Positions 47,531 through 55,622 of a stretch of 64,000 bases of DNA are shown here, in pieces. The stretch's first letter is position 1. Each line of letters starts with the position of its first letter. The notes under the pieces are model-generated. The model made no database searches and was not told the DNA's origin. It worked only from the letters and a program-made list of their open reading frames with translations. The stretch comes from a virus. The position numbers were made by a program, and so were the translations under genes. Location: positions 1 to 64,000 of IMG/VR virus record IMGVR_UViG_3300043568_002650. The stretch is one strand, 5' to 3'.

Positions 47531-47731
47531 ATGGAGACGTCACTACTTAGCATGTTCCACGAGTTGAATTCATTCGTGCCATGCGCTCAGTACTTCAAAT
47601 CGGCCAGCGACTCTGGAATCACGGTCAGTAATAATAGAAAATTCGCAGGTCTCGTAAGGGAGTGGTCCGCTGGAGACTACGACGAGTGTCCAGACTTGCT
47701 AGTACAGAGATTAACCAACTTAATCCATTAA
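47531..47731 (+). CDS. early hypothetical protein
   Basis: 66 aa, METSLLSMFHELNSFVPCAQ. Two bases after the previous stop. Confidence 0.5.
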   Translation: METSLLSMFHELNSFVPCAQYFKSASDSGITVSNNRKFAGLVREWSAGDYDECPDLLVQRLTNLIH

Positions 47732-47734
47732 GCC

Positions 47735-47911
47735 ATGTCAACAAGTGTAAAGTTAATTAGAGGAAATGCAATAGAGATTGAGGTAGGAACCCGTGTAGAG
47801 TTCACAGTCGGCGACGAAGTATTAAGTGATACTATAACCTTTATTGGAGACGACACAATAGAAGGCGAGAAGTTTGACCTAACCCATACTCGATTCCGAG
47901 TAGTAGAGTAA
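47735..47911 (+). CDS. early hypothetical protein
   Basis: 58 aa, MSTSVKLIRGNAIEIEVGTR; all-beta, SH3-like. Three bases after the previous stop. Confidence 0.5.
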   Translation: MSTSVKLIRGNAIEIEVGTRVEFTVGDEVLSDTITFIGDDTIEGEKFDLTHTRFRVVE

Positions 47912-48097
47912 CAAAGAGCAGCCTAAGCGAGTGTCTCGGCCGGGTAAAGGTGCCGCCGCCAAGAAAGAGACAGGACAGGGGTCAGCGAGAGCTGGCCCTT
48001 TCCGGTTTACTCCGTAGTAACCGTTTTAGATCAAGGCTGGATCCGAGTGTCTCTAGACTTTTATTTCTGCAGGATTTTTTTATTTAAAAGATTATAG

Positions 48098-48107
48098 TTA
48101 TATTTAC
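48098..48107 (+). promoter_or_regulatory. early promoter box
   Basis: TTATATTTAC, 24 nt before ATG 48132; GTGTCTCTAGACTTTTATT 34 nt upstream. Confidence 0.75.
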
Positions 48108-48131
48108 TATATAACTTAAAAACAAAAAGAA

Positions 48132-48545
48132 ATGAAAGCAGGAAAGTATTTTATTGGTGACCTATGCTATGTATTAGGAGACCGTTGGGATGAGGTATGC
48201 AGCCTCATTATTATTGACCATAGTTGTTTGGACGGAGAGTTCGAGCTTAGTGATGGGACCAAATTTGCGATCTATGGCACCGCACATGGAGATGGCGTAT
48301 ATCCTGATCAGAGAGGCAATGGGTATCCAGTAGATTCGGGTTCGATTGGTTGTGTACTAGTTGATGATATAACAGAGGGAGAATTGGATGAATCCCTAGG
48401 AAATATCCATGATTTTGAGGAGGACTTTAAGACCGGTGAGGAGAATGGAATAATTAGGATCGGTGATGTTGATATCGATACTCGAGGAGAGTGTGATGAC
48501 GAGGACCTAGATGAATATTTTGAGGACGAAGATGAAGATTACTAG
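48132..48545 (+). CDS. early conserved-type phage protein
   Basis: 137 aa, MKAGKYFIGDLCYVLGDRWD; this opening is common to a phage family of unknown function. Gly-rich beta middle (IYGTAHGDGVYPDQRG) and an acidic tail. Confidence 0.6.
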   Translation: MKAGKYFIGDLCYVLGDRWDEVCSLIIIDHSCLDGEFELSDGTKFAIYGTAHGDGVYPDQRGNGYPVDSGSIGCVLVDDITEGELDESLGNIHDFEEDFKTGEENGIIRIGDVDIDTRGECDDEDLDEYFEDEDEDY

Positions 48546-48668
48546 AGTATTGTTTTAAGTTAAGGGTTGGCTCGAGTGATCGGGCCTTTTCTTTGTTTAA
48601 TCCACGAGTGTCTCTAGACTTTTGTGCCCAAAAGTTTCTGCAAGATTTTTTTATTTAAAAGATTATTG

Positions 48669-48678
48669 TTATATTTAC
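48669..48678 (+). promoter_or_regulatory. early promoter box
   Basis: TTATATTTAC, 23 nt before ATG 48702. Confidence 0.75.
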
Positions 48679-48701
48679 TATATAACTTAATAACATAACC
48701 T

Positions 48702-48938
48702 ATGTCAGTAGCAAAAAACAAAGAAGAATGGTGGAGCCTAGTAAGAAGGGACCTCGCTAAGTGGAATGCAGAGAACCATCCAGAAGATCGCATGGGTATT
48801 CAAGACTGGATCGGCGAAGTTGGACCTAAGATTCATGGATGGATCGCTTTCAGAGATGATGATGGCGATTGGGATGCTTCGTTGAGCGGATTTCCAGAGT
48901 ACGACGATGAGGACGAGGATGATGATTACAATTACTAA
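48702..48938 (+). CDS. early acidic protein
   Basis: 78 aa, MSVAKNKEEWWSLVRRDLAK; acidic tail (YDDEDEDDDYNY). Not recognised. Confidence 0.55.
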   Translation: MSVAKNKEEWWSLVRRDLAKWNAENHPEDRMGIQDWIGEVGPKIHGWIAFRDDDGDWDASLSGFPEYDDEDEDDDYNY

Positions 48939-48949
48939 AAAATAAGAGT

Positions 48950-49171
48950 ATGAAAGTATATCAATTACAGCTATGGGCAACTATCTCATACACACCAGGA
49001 GGAGTGTGTCTAGAGGTAGGTAAGACTTTTGCCAACCGGGAAGATGCCGACAAGGAACTCGATAAGCTCAATAAGAAACTATCCAGAGAATACGACGAGG
49101 ACGAGGAATTCCGAGGATTCGAATTGGATTGCGAACCGAACTGGTATATTGAAGAAATAAAAATAAAGTAG
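48950..49171 (+). CDS. early hypothetical protein
   Basis: 73 aa, MKVYQLQLWATISYTPGGVC; strand-helix-strand pattern with ADKELDKLNKKL. Not recognised. Confidence 0.55.
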   Translation: MKVYQLQLWATISYTPGGVCLEVGKTFANREDADKELDKLNKKLSREYDEDEEFRGFELDCEPNWYIEEIKIK

Positions 49172-49247
49172 CCAAGCCCGCGGCCCGCGTCTCTTGTAAA
49201 ACTTTCAAAAAAGTTTCCGCAGAATTGTCAAGATTAAAAGATTATGG

Positions 49248-49257
49248 TTATATTTAC
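49248..49257 (+). promoter_or_regulatory. early promoter box
   Basis: TTATATTTAC, 25 nt before ATG 49283. Confidence 0.75.
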
Positions 49258-49282
49258 TATATAACTTAAAAACATAAAGAGT

Positions 49283-49528
49283 ATGGTATTAGAACCAATT
49301 GCACCAGAAACGTTACGCGCTCGCCTAAGAGAGGGAGTCGTACAGTTCGCTTTCAAGAAAGTGGACGGAACATTGAGAACCGCTGTAGGCACCACAAACC
49401 TTGCCACGATTCCTGTAGAGAATCATCCAAAGGGCACAGGAACACCTTCCGACAAGTCGGTAAGATTCTTCGACGTGGAGAAGAGAGAGTGGAGAAGTGT
49501 GAGTATCCTACGTGAAATCTATCTATAA
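49283..49528 (+). CDS. DUF2693-like small protein
   Basis: 81 aa. The order RLREGVVQFAFKKVDGTLR, AVGT, IP, then FFDVEKREWRSV matches the small SH3-like DUF2693 proteins of Bacteroidota and their phages. Function unknown. Gene order and promoter mark it as early. Confidence 0.6.
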   Translation: MVLEPIAPETLRARLREGVVQFAFKKVDGTLRTAVGTTNLATIPVENHPKGTGTPSDKSVRFFDVEKREWRSVSILREIYL

Positions 49529-49529
49529 G

Positions 49530-49745
49530 ATGAGCACACTAAAGGTAGGAGACACAGTAATGTGGCGTGGCGGATTCGGGAGTGAACCGCCGCGCAAAGC
49601 AAAAGTGATTGGACTAGAGGTATGCCCAGCCGGAGAAAAGTATGGGGAGAGCAGAGACCATGTTGAGTGGAGCAAGATTCACTCCGTAGTGGTAGACCTC
49701 GATAATGGTCACTGGGCGAAGGGTCATCAAATCTCTCCGCTATGA
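49530..49745 (+). CDS. early hypothetical protein
   Basis: 71 aa from ATG 49530 (ATG 49512 would overlap the previous gene). MSTLKVGDTVMWRGGFGSEP, a beta-barrel-like start as in KOW/SH3 folds. One copy of ACTCCGTAGT lies inside at 49681, read as HSVV. Confidence 0.55.
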   Translation: MSTLKVGDTVMWRGGFGSEPPRKAKVIGLEVCPAGEKYGESRDHVEWSKIHSVVVDLDNGHWAKGHQISPL

Positions 49746-49903
49746 GTATCCTAAGGTTTACAGATGGTGAGAGCTTTGATACTTCAGGGCCCATCAGAAA
49801 GGAGGAACGTTACGATGGATGGTACGTATTAGGAGACGGGAAGATGATTCCTGTAAGGGACGAGGAAGAAGCAGATAAGGTAATCGAGAGATTAACTAGA
49901 TAG
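49742..49903 (+). CDS. early small protein
   Basis: 53 aa, MSILRFTDGESFDTSGPIRK; coupled by ATGA to the previous gene. Followed by the TTGTTTTAAGTT motif. Confidence 0.5.
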   Translation: MSILRFTDGESFDTSGPIRKEERYDGWYVLGDGKMIPVRDEEEADKVIERLTR

Positions 49904-50132
49904 GAAGTTGTTTTAAGTTAGGGAGACGATGGGTCAGCGAGAGCTGGCCCTTTGTTGTTCCTATAGGTTTACTCCGTAGTCCGGTTACCCTGCCCGTTGA
50001 GACCGGTAGAGACCCTCGCTGCCATGGGTGTCGGAGCCCAATCTTAAATCCTACCTTTTTTGAATCACGACCAGTCTAAAGAGTCTCTACAACTATTTTT
50101 TCTACACGAGTGTCAAGTGTCAATTATTATAG

Positions 50133-50142
50133 TTATATTTAC
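50133..50142 (+). promoter_or_regulatory. early promoter box, orphan copy
   Basis: TTATATTTAC followed by TATAGGGCG; no ORF before the second copy. Confidence 0.5.
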
Positions 50143-50249
50143 TATAGGGCGTCGTCCTGGAAAAGTACGCAAAATAAGTTAGGCTAAAAATAAAAAGTAG
50201 TCTCTGCAACTATTTTTTCTACATGATTGTCAAGTGTCAATTATTATAG

Positions 50250-50259
50250 TTATATTTAC
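50250..50259 (+). promoter_or_regulatory. early promoter box
   Basis: TTATATTTAC, 22 nt before ATG 50282. Confidence 0.75.
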
Positions 50260-50281
50260 TTATAACTTAAAAACAAAAGAG

Positions 50282-50581
50282 ATGAAAACTGTAGTAGAAT
50301 TAATTATCCCAATTGAATCTCAAAATCGTCACACGGGATATGATGAACCTCGTAAAGCAGAATACTTGGCATGTGATATTCAGTCGATGTTCGGAATCAA
50401 GCCGACATGCCTCTTCTTTACTGGAGAACTTAGGATTCAATTTGACCTTAACCAGTTCGAAAAAATTAAATGGTTTCATGGACGCAAGTGGAGGTCTAAC
50501 GTCACTCACGAAGTAAAGAGACACGGTAAGATGAATGGATACTCTCCTAACTTAAGAGGCATGAAAATAATTGAAATTTAA
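50282..50581 (+). CDS. early hypothetical protein
   Basis: 99 aa, MKTVVELIIPIESQNRHTGY; alpha/beta, basic C-terminus. Not recognised. Confidence 0.55.
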   Translation: MKTVVELIIPIESQNRHTGYDEPRKAEYLACDIQSMFGIKPTCLFFTGELRIQFDLNQFEKIKWFHGRKWRSNVTHEVKRHGKMNGYSPNLRGMKIIEI

Positions 50582-50593
50582 TAAGATATAACT

Positions 50594-50893
50594 ATGGAGT
50601 GTTGGATAGAAAGAGGAGACCTTGTATCCTGGATGGATGCACGTAGGATTCAAACAAGAGTGGTCTCTCGAGACGCAGTTGATGGAGACCTGAATCAACA
50701 GACTGGCGAGTGGTTAGTGGTAAAGAGTGACGGAAGAGTCCAGTCCCTTGATGGGCGACTCTGTATTGTAATAAGAGTATTCTCTCACAGTGGACTCCGC
50801 GCTCGCTGGATTGGAGACCAGGTGCAGGTGCAAGAAAGGGATGGGCGGACCAGAATTTACGATTCCCGCGGATTCTTGCAAAGAGTCTGCTAG
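50594..50893 (+). CDS. early hypothetical protein
   Basis: 99 aa, MECWIERGDLVSWMDARRIQ; beta-rich with many Arg and Asp. Not recognised. Confidence 0.55.
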   Translation: MECWIERGDLVSWMDARRIQTRVVSRDAVDGDLNQQTGEWLVVKSDGRVQSLDGRLCIVIRVFSHSGLRARWIGDQVQVQERDGRTRIYDSRGFLQRVC

Positions 50894-50947
50894 GCCGTGT
50901 CTCCATACTTTTATTACCCAATAATTGTCAAGTGTCAATTATTATAG

Positions 50948-50957
50948 TTATATTTAC
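50948..50957 (+). promoter_or_regulatory. early promoter box
   Basis: TTATATTTAC, 24 nt before ATG 50982; downstream element is TATAACCTAAAA. Confidence 0.75.
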
Positions 50958-50981
50958 TTATAACCTAAAAACCTAAACACC

Positions 50982-51191
50982 ATGACAAAAATCAAGTATG
51001 ACCTTAGCGTGGACAATCGCTACTTACGAAGAGTAAAAAGTTCCCTTAAAAACGATGAAATAAAGATCCTTGAGAAACACGATCTTCCGGATTGTGGGAC
51101 CTTGCTCGTTATCGAAGGGCCCATTGAAGATATCAAGCATTGGTGTCTATGGAACGAGTTTGACTTTAGTGAAACTAACATTATTCAATAG
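50982..51191 (+). CDS. early hypothetical protein
   Basis: 69 aa, MTKIKYDLSVDNRYLRRVKS; strand-helix-strand. Not recognised. Confidence 0.55.
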   Translation: MTKIKYDLSVDNRYLRRVKSSLKNDEIKILEKHDLPDCGTLLVIEGPIEDIKHWCLWNEFDFSETNIIQ

Positions 51192-51196
51192 TGATT

Positions 51197-51439
51197 ATGA
51201 AACTAAAGGAATTAAAGAAGGAAAATCTCACTGCACACGATGCTTTGATAGAGATGTGGAGCGAGCTCTCACTGTGTTCGCTAGCGACCGCTCGACGATA
51301 CTTGGTAGCGGACATAGGAGACCGCTACCGTTTGGAAAAGACCCTCGATGGTGTCTTTATATTTCATGACTCGGAAGCAGGAGATACGTGGAAGTATTCC
51401 GAGAAATTAAATGGCTGGACCTGGTTGATAAGCTTTTAA
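51197..51439 (+). CDS. early hypothetical protein
   Basis: 80 aa from ATG 51197 (GTG 51191 possible). MKLKELKKENLTAHDALIEM; helical start then aromatic beta end. Confidence 0.5.
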   Translation: MKLKELKKENLTAHDALIEMWSELSLCSLATARRYLVADIGDRYRLEKTLDGVFIFHDSEAGDTWKYSEKLNGWTWLISF

Positions 51440-51501
51440 AGCAGGTCACCGAGTCTCTTGACTTTCTTTTTGGCAGGATTGTACTTATTCAAAGATTATT
51501 G

Positions 51502-51511
51502 TTATATTTAC
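51502..51511 (+). promoter_or_regulatory. early promoter box
   Basis: TTATATTTAC, 24 nt before ATG 51536; GAGTCTCTTGACTTTC 37 nt upstream. Confidence 0.75.
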
Positions 51512-51535
51512 TATATAAACTTAAAAACAAACAAG

Positions 51536-51760
51536 ATGAAAAAATTATTTTGCGCAGTAGTGTCTGACCCAGACGACGTTTATGGATTAGTGAGTCCAAT
51601 CATTTACCATATTAAGGGTAATAACTCGACTCAAGTAGAGGATGCGGTTCGAGAGATGTTGGAAGACGAATATGATTACGAACCGAAATGGATTGAACAA
51701 TTAGATATTTTTACGTTTGAGGTGACTGACGTGGAGATTATTGAATTAGATACACTATAA
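51536..51760 (+). CDS. early hypothetical protein
   Basis: 74 aa, MKKLFCAVVSDPDDVYGLVS; acidic alpha/beta protein. Terminator follows. Confidence 0.55.
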   Translation: MKKLFCAVVSDPDDVYGLVSPIIYHIKGNNSTQVEDAVREMLEDEYDYEPKWIEQLDIFTFEVTDVEIIELDTL

Positions 51761-51774
51761 GATTAAACCCGAGA

Positions 51775-51797
51775 GATCGGGTTTTTTCATGCACTAG
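51775..51797 (+). terminator. intrinsic terminator
   Basis: AACCCGA-GAGA-TCGGGTT with T6. Confidence 0.92.
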
Positions 51798-51854
51798 ATC
51801 TAAGTGTCTCTTGACTTTTGTTACCGGAAAATTGTACTATGTCAATTATTATAG

Positions 51855-51864
51855 TTATATTTAC
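51855..51864 (+). promoter_or_regulatory. early promoter box
   Basis: TTATATTTAC, 22 nt before ATG 51887; GTGTCTCTTGACTTTTGTT upstream. Confidence 0.75.
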
Positions 51865-51886
51865 TTATAACTTAAAAACAAACAGG

Positions 51887-52252
51887 ATGAATTTAAACGT
51901 AACATTAATAGAGCCTCAAAAGAAAGATTATGAAAGAGTAATCAATTTTGATTGGGACACTACATTCGGTAAGGCAAGTTTCTATGGAAGCGGTGCTCCT
52001 TTCTCTCATAACGCAGAGAAGATGTCTAAGCTCATCAAAGACCCCGTTAAATTAGTACGTAGAGCTAAGGCAGTTGCGGCTGTATGGGGATTGAACGACT
52101 ATCATGGAGGTGTAGGCGGTGGTAATTGGAAAGTCGAGAATGTTTGGACTCCATTTGAGAGAGCTCTACGTTCGATGGGATTTACCCATTCCCAAATTGC
52201 AGAGATCGGTCGTCATGATGTTGATCGAGAATTTATAAGAAGTTTACGCTAG
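51887..52252 (+). CDS. early hypothetical protein
   Basis: 121 aa, MNLNVTLIEPQKKDYERVIN; Gly-rich centre (YHGGVGGGNW) and helical C-terminus. Not recognised. Confidence 0.55.
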   Translation: MNLNVTLIEPQKKDYERVINFDWDTTFGKASFYGSGAPFSHNAEKMSKLIKDPVKLVRRAKAVAAVWGLNDYHGGVGGGNWKVENVWTPFERALRSMGFTHSQIAEIGRHDVDREFIRSLR

Positions 52253-52277
52253 GATTGTCAAGTATCAAGAATTCTTT

Positions 52278-52287
52278 GTATATTTAA
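52278..52287 (+). promoter_or_regulatory. early promoter box, variant
   Basis: GTATATTTAA then CCATAACTTAAAA; 21 nt before ATG 52309. Confidence 0.6.
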
Positions 52288-52308
52288 CCATAACTTAAAA
52301 CTAAAAAG

Positions 52309-52623
52309 ATGCCAGCATTCACAGAAGGACAAGAGGAGAGAATCCAGCAAGCAGTAAGAACACGGGTTGAAGAATATGTGTCACAGGGCAGAGACGTTGC
52401 GTTCAGCCTAGTAGCATCGACCCATGATAACAGTGACCATATCGTTAGGATCGGCACAAGTATCCTATGTACTCGATGGGGAGTCGGTTATCCAGGCGGA
52501 AGCTTTGCACAGGCAATCGTTGATAACAACTTGAGCGAGGCATTTGGCCGAGCAGATAGTATTAATGTAAATGCTATCCGATTTTATGTAACATTATTAT
52601 ACAATCAAAGTTACGTATCATGA
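52309..52623 (+). CDS. early hypothetical protein
   Basis: 104 aa, MPAFTEGQEERIQQAVRTRV; alpha/beta. Overlaps the next gene by 4 bp (ATGA). Confidence 0.55.
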   Translation: MPAFTEGQEERIQQAVRTRVEEYVSQGRDVAFSLVASTHDNSDHIVRIGTSILCTRWGVGYPGGSFAQAIVDNNLSEAFGRADSINVNAIRFYVTLLYNQSYVS

Positions 52624-52871
52624 GAGCACAGCAAATACACGCACTAATTAATATGGGAGCTGGCGATAGAGTTCGTCAGTATCTCAAGAAGCTGAGTCTA
52701 AAGGATCGCCTACCTGCTCTGCATGACCTTATTCCTTATGTAGACCAGACTCCGGAGAATTTAAAATTCTTTAGAGACCATTTTTCACAGGAGATCGGCG
52801 CCCTGATCTCGGCTAAATACGATTACGTAAAGGCAGAGAAGTTGTATAACACAGCCAAGTTATTAAAATAG
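52620..52871 (+). CDS. early hypothetical protein
   Basis: 83 aa, MRAQQIHALINMGAGDRVRQ; helical repeat-like. ACTCCGTAGT and TTGTTTTAAGTT follow its stop. Confidence 0.55.
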   Translation: MRAQQIHALINMGAGDRVRQYLKKLSLKDRLPALHDLIPYVDQTPENLKFFRDHFSQEIGALISAKYDYVKAEKLYNTAKLLK

Positions 52872-53010
52872 TTTACTCCGTAGTAATAAGATGTTTTGTT
52901 TTAAGTTGTATAGGATTGGGCTGGAGAAATCTAGCCCTTCTTTTTGTCTGTATCCACCGAGTCTCTAGCTATTTTTATTCCACCCGATTTTTTATATTCA
53001 AAGATTATTG

Positions 53011-53020
53011 TTATATTTAC
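53011..53020 (+). promoter_or_regulatory. early promoter box
   Basis: TTATATTTAC, 18 nt before ATG 53039. Confidence 0.75.
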
Positions 53021-53038
53021 TATATAAACTTAAAGACC

Positions 53039-53605
53039 ATGGGATTAGATATTAGCGCATTGAGTAATATTAAACGTTCTGAAGTACAGGACCCAGAAGA
53101 TTACGATAGTATTCGTATCTGGAAACAGACCAACTTTCCTGACCACTGTGAATTGGAAGAGGGTTCATATGAAGAGACCGCTGACACTCGCGGCCACCAG
53201 TTCAGAGCTGGTTCCTATTCAGGACATAATACATTTAGAAACGTCCTGGCTCTGTGTACTCTTGGAGTAAAGGCTGAGACTGTTTGGGAAGCTGATGATA
53301 TTTTTATGAGTCGACCATTCTTTAACCTAATTAATTTCTCAGACTGTGAGGGTATAATTGGACCTGATTATAGTGCTGCACTATTCGAAGACTTTAGAGA
53401 CAATCGAGAAAGATTCATACGTAACCTTAAGCAAGAAATAGATTTTACTAAGGAGACCGACGACCCGTTATCACTAGAGCCTGAATTTATCCTTGATGAT
53501 TTTAACTTGAGTGATATGGATATCGAATATTATATTGAATTATACGACGATTGGACCTTGGCTTTTGAATTGGCAAAGGATGGTGGAATAGTTCAGTTCC
53601 GCTAG
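53039..53605 (+). CDS. early conserved-type phage protein (MGLDI family)
   Basis: 188 aa. Opening MGLDISALS and the motif GSYSGHNTFRNVLA are typical of a widespread phage/bacterial family of unknown function. Acidic overall. Start chosen directly after the promoter. Confidence 0.6.
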   Translation: MGLDISALSNIKRSEVQDPEDYDSIRIWKQTNFPDHCELEEGSYEETADTRGHQFRAGSYSGHNTFRNVLALCTLGVKAETVWEADDIFMSRPFFNLINFSDCEGIIGPDYSAALFEDFRDNRERFIRNLKQEIDFTKETDDPLSLEPEFILDDFNLSDMDIEYYIELYDDWTLAFELAKDGGIVQFR

Positions 53606-53672
53606 GCAAGACCAGGCTGGCGAGTCTCTTGACTTTCTTCACCCAAGAATTGTTAAGTGTCAAAAATTATAG

Positions 53673-53682
53673 TTATATTTAC
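53673..53682 (+). promoter_or_regulatory. early promoter box
   Basis: TTATATTTAC, 24 nt before ATG 53707. Confidence 0.75.
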
Positions 53683-53706
53683 TTATAACTTAAAAACATA
53701 AAGTAT

Positions 53707-54171
53707 ATGAAAACAGTACACAGCATTTGGAACGTATTAGACGGAGATGGTCCGCTAAAAGGGGTTAAGACAAGTATCGGTAATAACTGTATCTTATTTG
53801 AAGTATCCTGTGATACAGATGATGGTACATATCCAACAGTCGCTTCCTATACTAGAGATGCGAATGCATTGGACAACGAAGGGGCAAGTCACTTCCTAAA
53901 TAGATTGACTAGAAAAAAGGACAAGACTCAACTTGACTATGATGGAGTAAAGATTATCCGAGACTCTAAGTGGGACAGCGAAGCTACACTTGAGTTTAAG
54001 GAGCCAATTGACGTGGTACTTGGATTTGATGGAGACCGTCCTATGATGGTAAAGGTAAAGAAGATTAGAGGCGAGTTTCATCACGAATTTTTCTGGACCA
54101 AGAATGGAAGACAGAATAGGATCGCTAATGGTTATGAGATATGGTTTATAATATCTGAATATTCAGCATAA
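53707..54171 (+). CDS. early hypothetical protein
   Basis: 154 aa, MKTVHSIWNVLDGDGPLKGV; beta-rich. Shares one base with the next start (TAATGG). Confidence 0.55.
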   Translation: MKTVHSIWNVLDGDGPLKGVKTSIGNNCILFEVSCDTDDGTYPTVASYTRDANALDNEGASHFLNRLTRKKDKTQLDYDGVKIIRDSKWDSEATLEFKEPIDVVLGFDGDRPMMVKVKKIRGEFHHEFFWTKNGRQNRIANGYEIWFIISEYSA

Positions 54172-54506
54172 TGGCAAAGGTGAGACTGTTTCATGCGACC
54201 TCAGCAAGGAATGCGGAGAGCATTAGAGAAAAAGGACTCCTTTCCAAATGGGAAGGAGTATACCTTACTGACTCGGCAGAGAGTGCAGCACGTTGGATAG
54301 GTTTTAGATTGGCTGCGATGGGAGAACCGCAAATGATCGTAGTTGAGGTAGAGGTAGAGGAGAAGGGATTAGTTGAAGGTTGCGATCACAGTCCGCTAAT
54401 GGTGCAGATATTTGGAGTCGGTAAGAGCCTCGTCTCGCCCAAGACGATTCCTCCCAGCAAGATTAAAGGAATAGAGTATTACCAATTAAATGAACCGCAT
54501 AGCTAG
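54171..54506 (+). CDS. ADP-ribosyltransferase / KptA-like fold protein candidate
   Basis: 111 aa. LFHATSARNAESIREKGLL followed by VYLTDSAESAARWIG matches the start of ART-superfamily domains (RNA 2'-phosphotransferase, DarT-like): H8 in a strand, then the GL turn and a second strand. Part of the usual C-terminal Glu region is not obvious. It might modify host protein or nucleic acid early in infection; alternative is a non-catalytic relative. Confidence 0.5.
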   Translation: MAKVRLFHATSARNAESIREKGLLSKWEGVYLTDSAESAARWIGFRLAAMGEPQMIVVEVEVEEKGLVEGCDHSPLMVQIFGVGKSLVSPKTIPPSKIKGIEYYQLNEPHS

Positions 54507-54593
54507 CGGTTCATTTTTGGATCCTATGCCAAGTGTCTCCAGTCTTTTGTGCGGAAAAGTTTCAATAAGATTGTACTAATTCAAACTTTATAG

Positions 54594-54603
54594 TTATATT
54601 TAC
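54594..54603 (+). promoter_or_regulatory. early promoter box
   Basis: TTATATTTAC, 22 nt before ATG 54626. Confidence 0.75.
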
Positions 54604-54625
54604 TTATAACTTAAAAACAAACAGG

Positions 54626-54751
54626 ATGGACAAGACAAAAGAAAAACAGGTTAAGAAGCCTAGGTGCCAGCACACAAGAACCTATGTGGCAGTGCGTCAC
54701 CTATCTGGAATATCCCTAGTTAAATGCAGTGAATGCGGACAAGCGATATGA
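54626..54751 (+). CDS. small zinc-ribbon-like protein
   Basis: 41 aa: PRCQHTRTYV and VKCSECGQAI give a C-x-H ... C-x-x-C set for one zinc ion. Overlaps the next gene by ATGA. Possible transcription or translation factor contact. Confidence 0.5.
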   Translation: MDKTKEKQVKKPRCQHTRTYVAVRHLSGISLVKCSECGQAI

Positions 54752-55002
54752 ATTGGGGACCAATCAAAGACCGAGTAGTAGAAGCCAAGAACGAGAGAGC
54801 TCGGTGCTGGATTAAGCTGGACAGGGAGGGTAAGGTCGTATCTCTTTACGTAAAGACCAGGCCTGAATCAATCTCAAAGTTCTTTCCCGACGACGCGTTT
54901 GAAGAGACACTGGATGGAGCCAAGCTAAGAGCCGAGATTGAGGTAGAGAGATACTACATGGCTGACGAAATTGCTAAACTTAATAGTAAAAGGAGAGTAT
55001 AA
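54748..55002 (+). CDS. early hypothetical protein
   Basis: 84 aa from ATG 54748. MNWGPIKDRVVEAKNERARC; charged helix at the end. Not recognised. Confidence 0.5.
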   Translation: MNWGPIKDRVVEAKNERARCWIKLDREGKVVSLYVKTRPESISKFFPDDAFEETLDGAKLRAEIEVERYYMADEIAKLNSKRRV

Positions 55003-55005
55003 GAT

Positions 55006-55338
55006 ATGATGAAGTTTATTGAAGAATATGATGAAGTGTCGGGAACAACATTTATCATTCCAGAGTTTGAGATTGAGATTGAGGATGCAACGGATCTTCA
55101 AGGATACGTAGATTCTAACCGGGATCTAGTCACTAAAGCAATTGCTGCAGCGGCTGACCTGATGGTGGAGTTTGAGCTAGACGAGATTCCGTGCTTTGTA
55201 ATCAAGAATATTAATACTATATTTAAACTAAATAGAGCTGAGGCGGTTTACTCCGTAGACCAGTGTATACAATATTTCTTGGAGATAGAGGACTACGAGA
55301 AATGCGCAAGATTAACTAACGTAAAATCAAGATTATGA
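55006..55338 (+). CDS. early protein with UVR-like C-terminal motif
   Basis: 110 aa, MMKFIEEYDEVSGTTFIIPE. Residues 90-110 (YFLEIEDYEKCARLTNVKSR) repeat the motif of the 45234 product. A near-copy ACTCCGTAGA lies inside at 55250, read as YSVD. Overlaps the next gene by 4 bp. Confidence 0.55.
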   Translation: MMKFIEEYDEVSGTTFIIPEFEIEIEDATDLQGYVDSNRDLVTKAIAAAADLMVEFELDEIPCFVIKNINTIFKLNRAEAVYSVDQCIQYFLEIEDYEKCARLTNVKSRL

Positions 55339-55547
55339 GCAAACAAAGAGCATTAGGCTTTAAGCAATTGGCCTGCAAACTGTGCGGTGAGATCGTACAC
55401 AAAGTAGATATTAACGCGGATGCAATTACCTGTTCTGACTGTGTACAGAAGGAATTGAATGGCGGATTCTCCATGACGGAGGACCAGTATTGGGAAGCGG
55501 TAAGAGCAGGCAGAGTAGTCTCTTGCAAAAGTGACGAGGAGGAGTAA
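55335..55547 (+). CDS. small zinc-ribbon protein
   Basis: 70 aa: ACKLCGEIV and ITCSDCVQK form two C-x-x-C knuckles, a zinc ribbon as in ClpX N-domains and transcription factors. Acidic end. Just upstream of the second sigma factor. Confidence 0.6.
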   Translation: MSKQRALGFKQLACKLCGEIVHKVDINADAITCSDCVQKELNGGFSMTEDQYWEAVRAGRVVSCKSDEEE

Positions 55548-55587
55548 AAATATTTTTGCCAGGATTGTACACTGTCAAGAATTATTG

Positions 55588-55597
55588 TTACATTTAC
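55588..55597 (+). promoter_or_regulatory. early promoter box, variant
   Basis: TTACATTTAC, 26 nt before ATG 55623. Confidence 0.65.
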
Positions 55598-55622
55598 TAT
55601 ATAACTTAAAAACTAAAAGATT

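Larger units (their letters stand above)
49904..50281 (+). repeat. non-coding region with duplicated promoter
   Basis: No gene. Contains TTGTTTTAAGTT (49908), a GCGAGAGCTGGCCC-type hairpin, ACTCCGTAGT (49971), and a 62-bp direct repeat at 50082-50143 and 50199-50260 covering the GTCTCT element and early box. Only the second copy keeps TATAACTTAAAA and leads to a gene. Confidence 0.75.

Noticed and set aside
50592-50921. Minus-strand open frame opposite 50594
   Set aside because: No promoter; the plus-strand gene has the better context and operon position.
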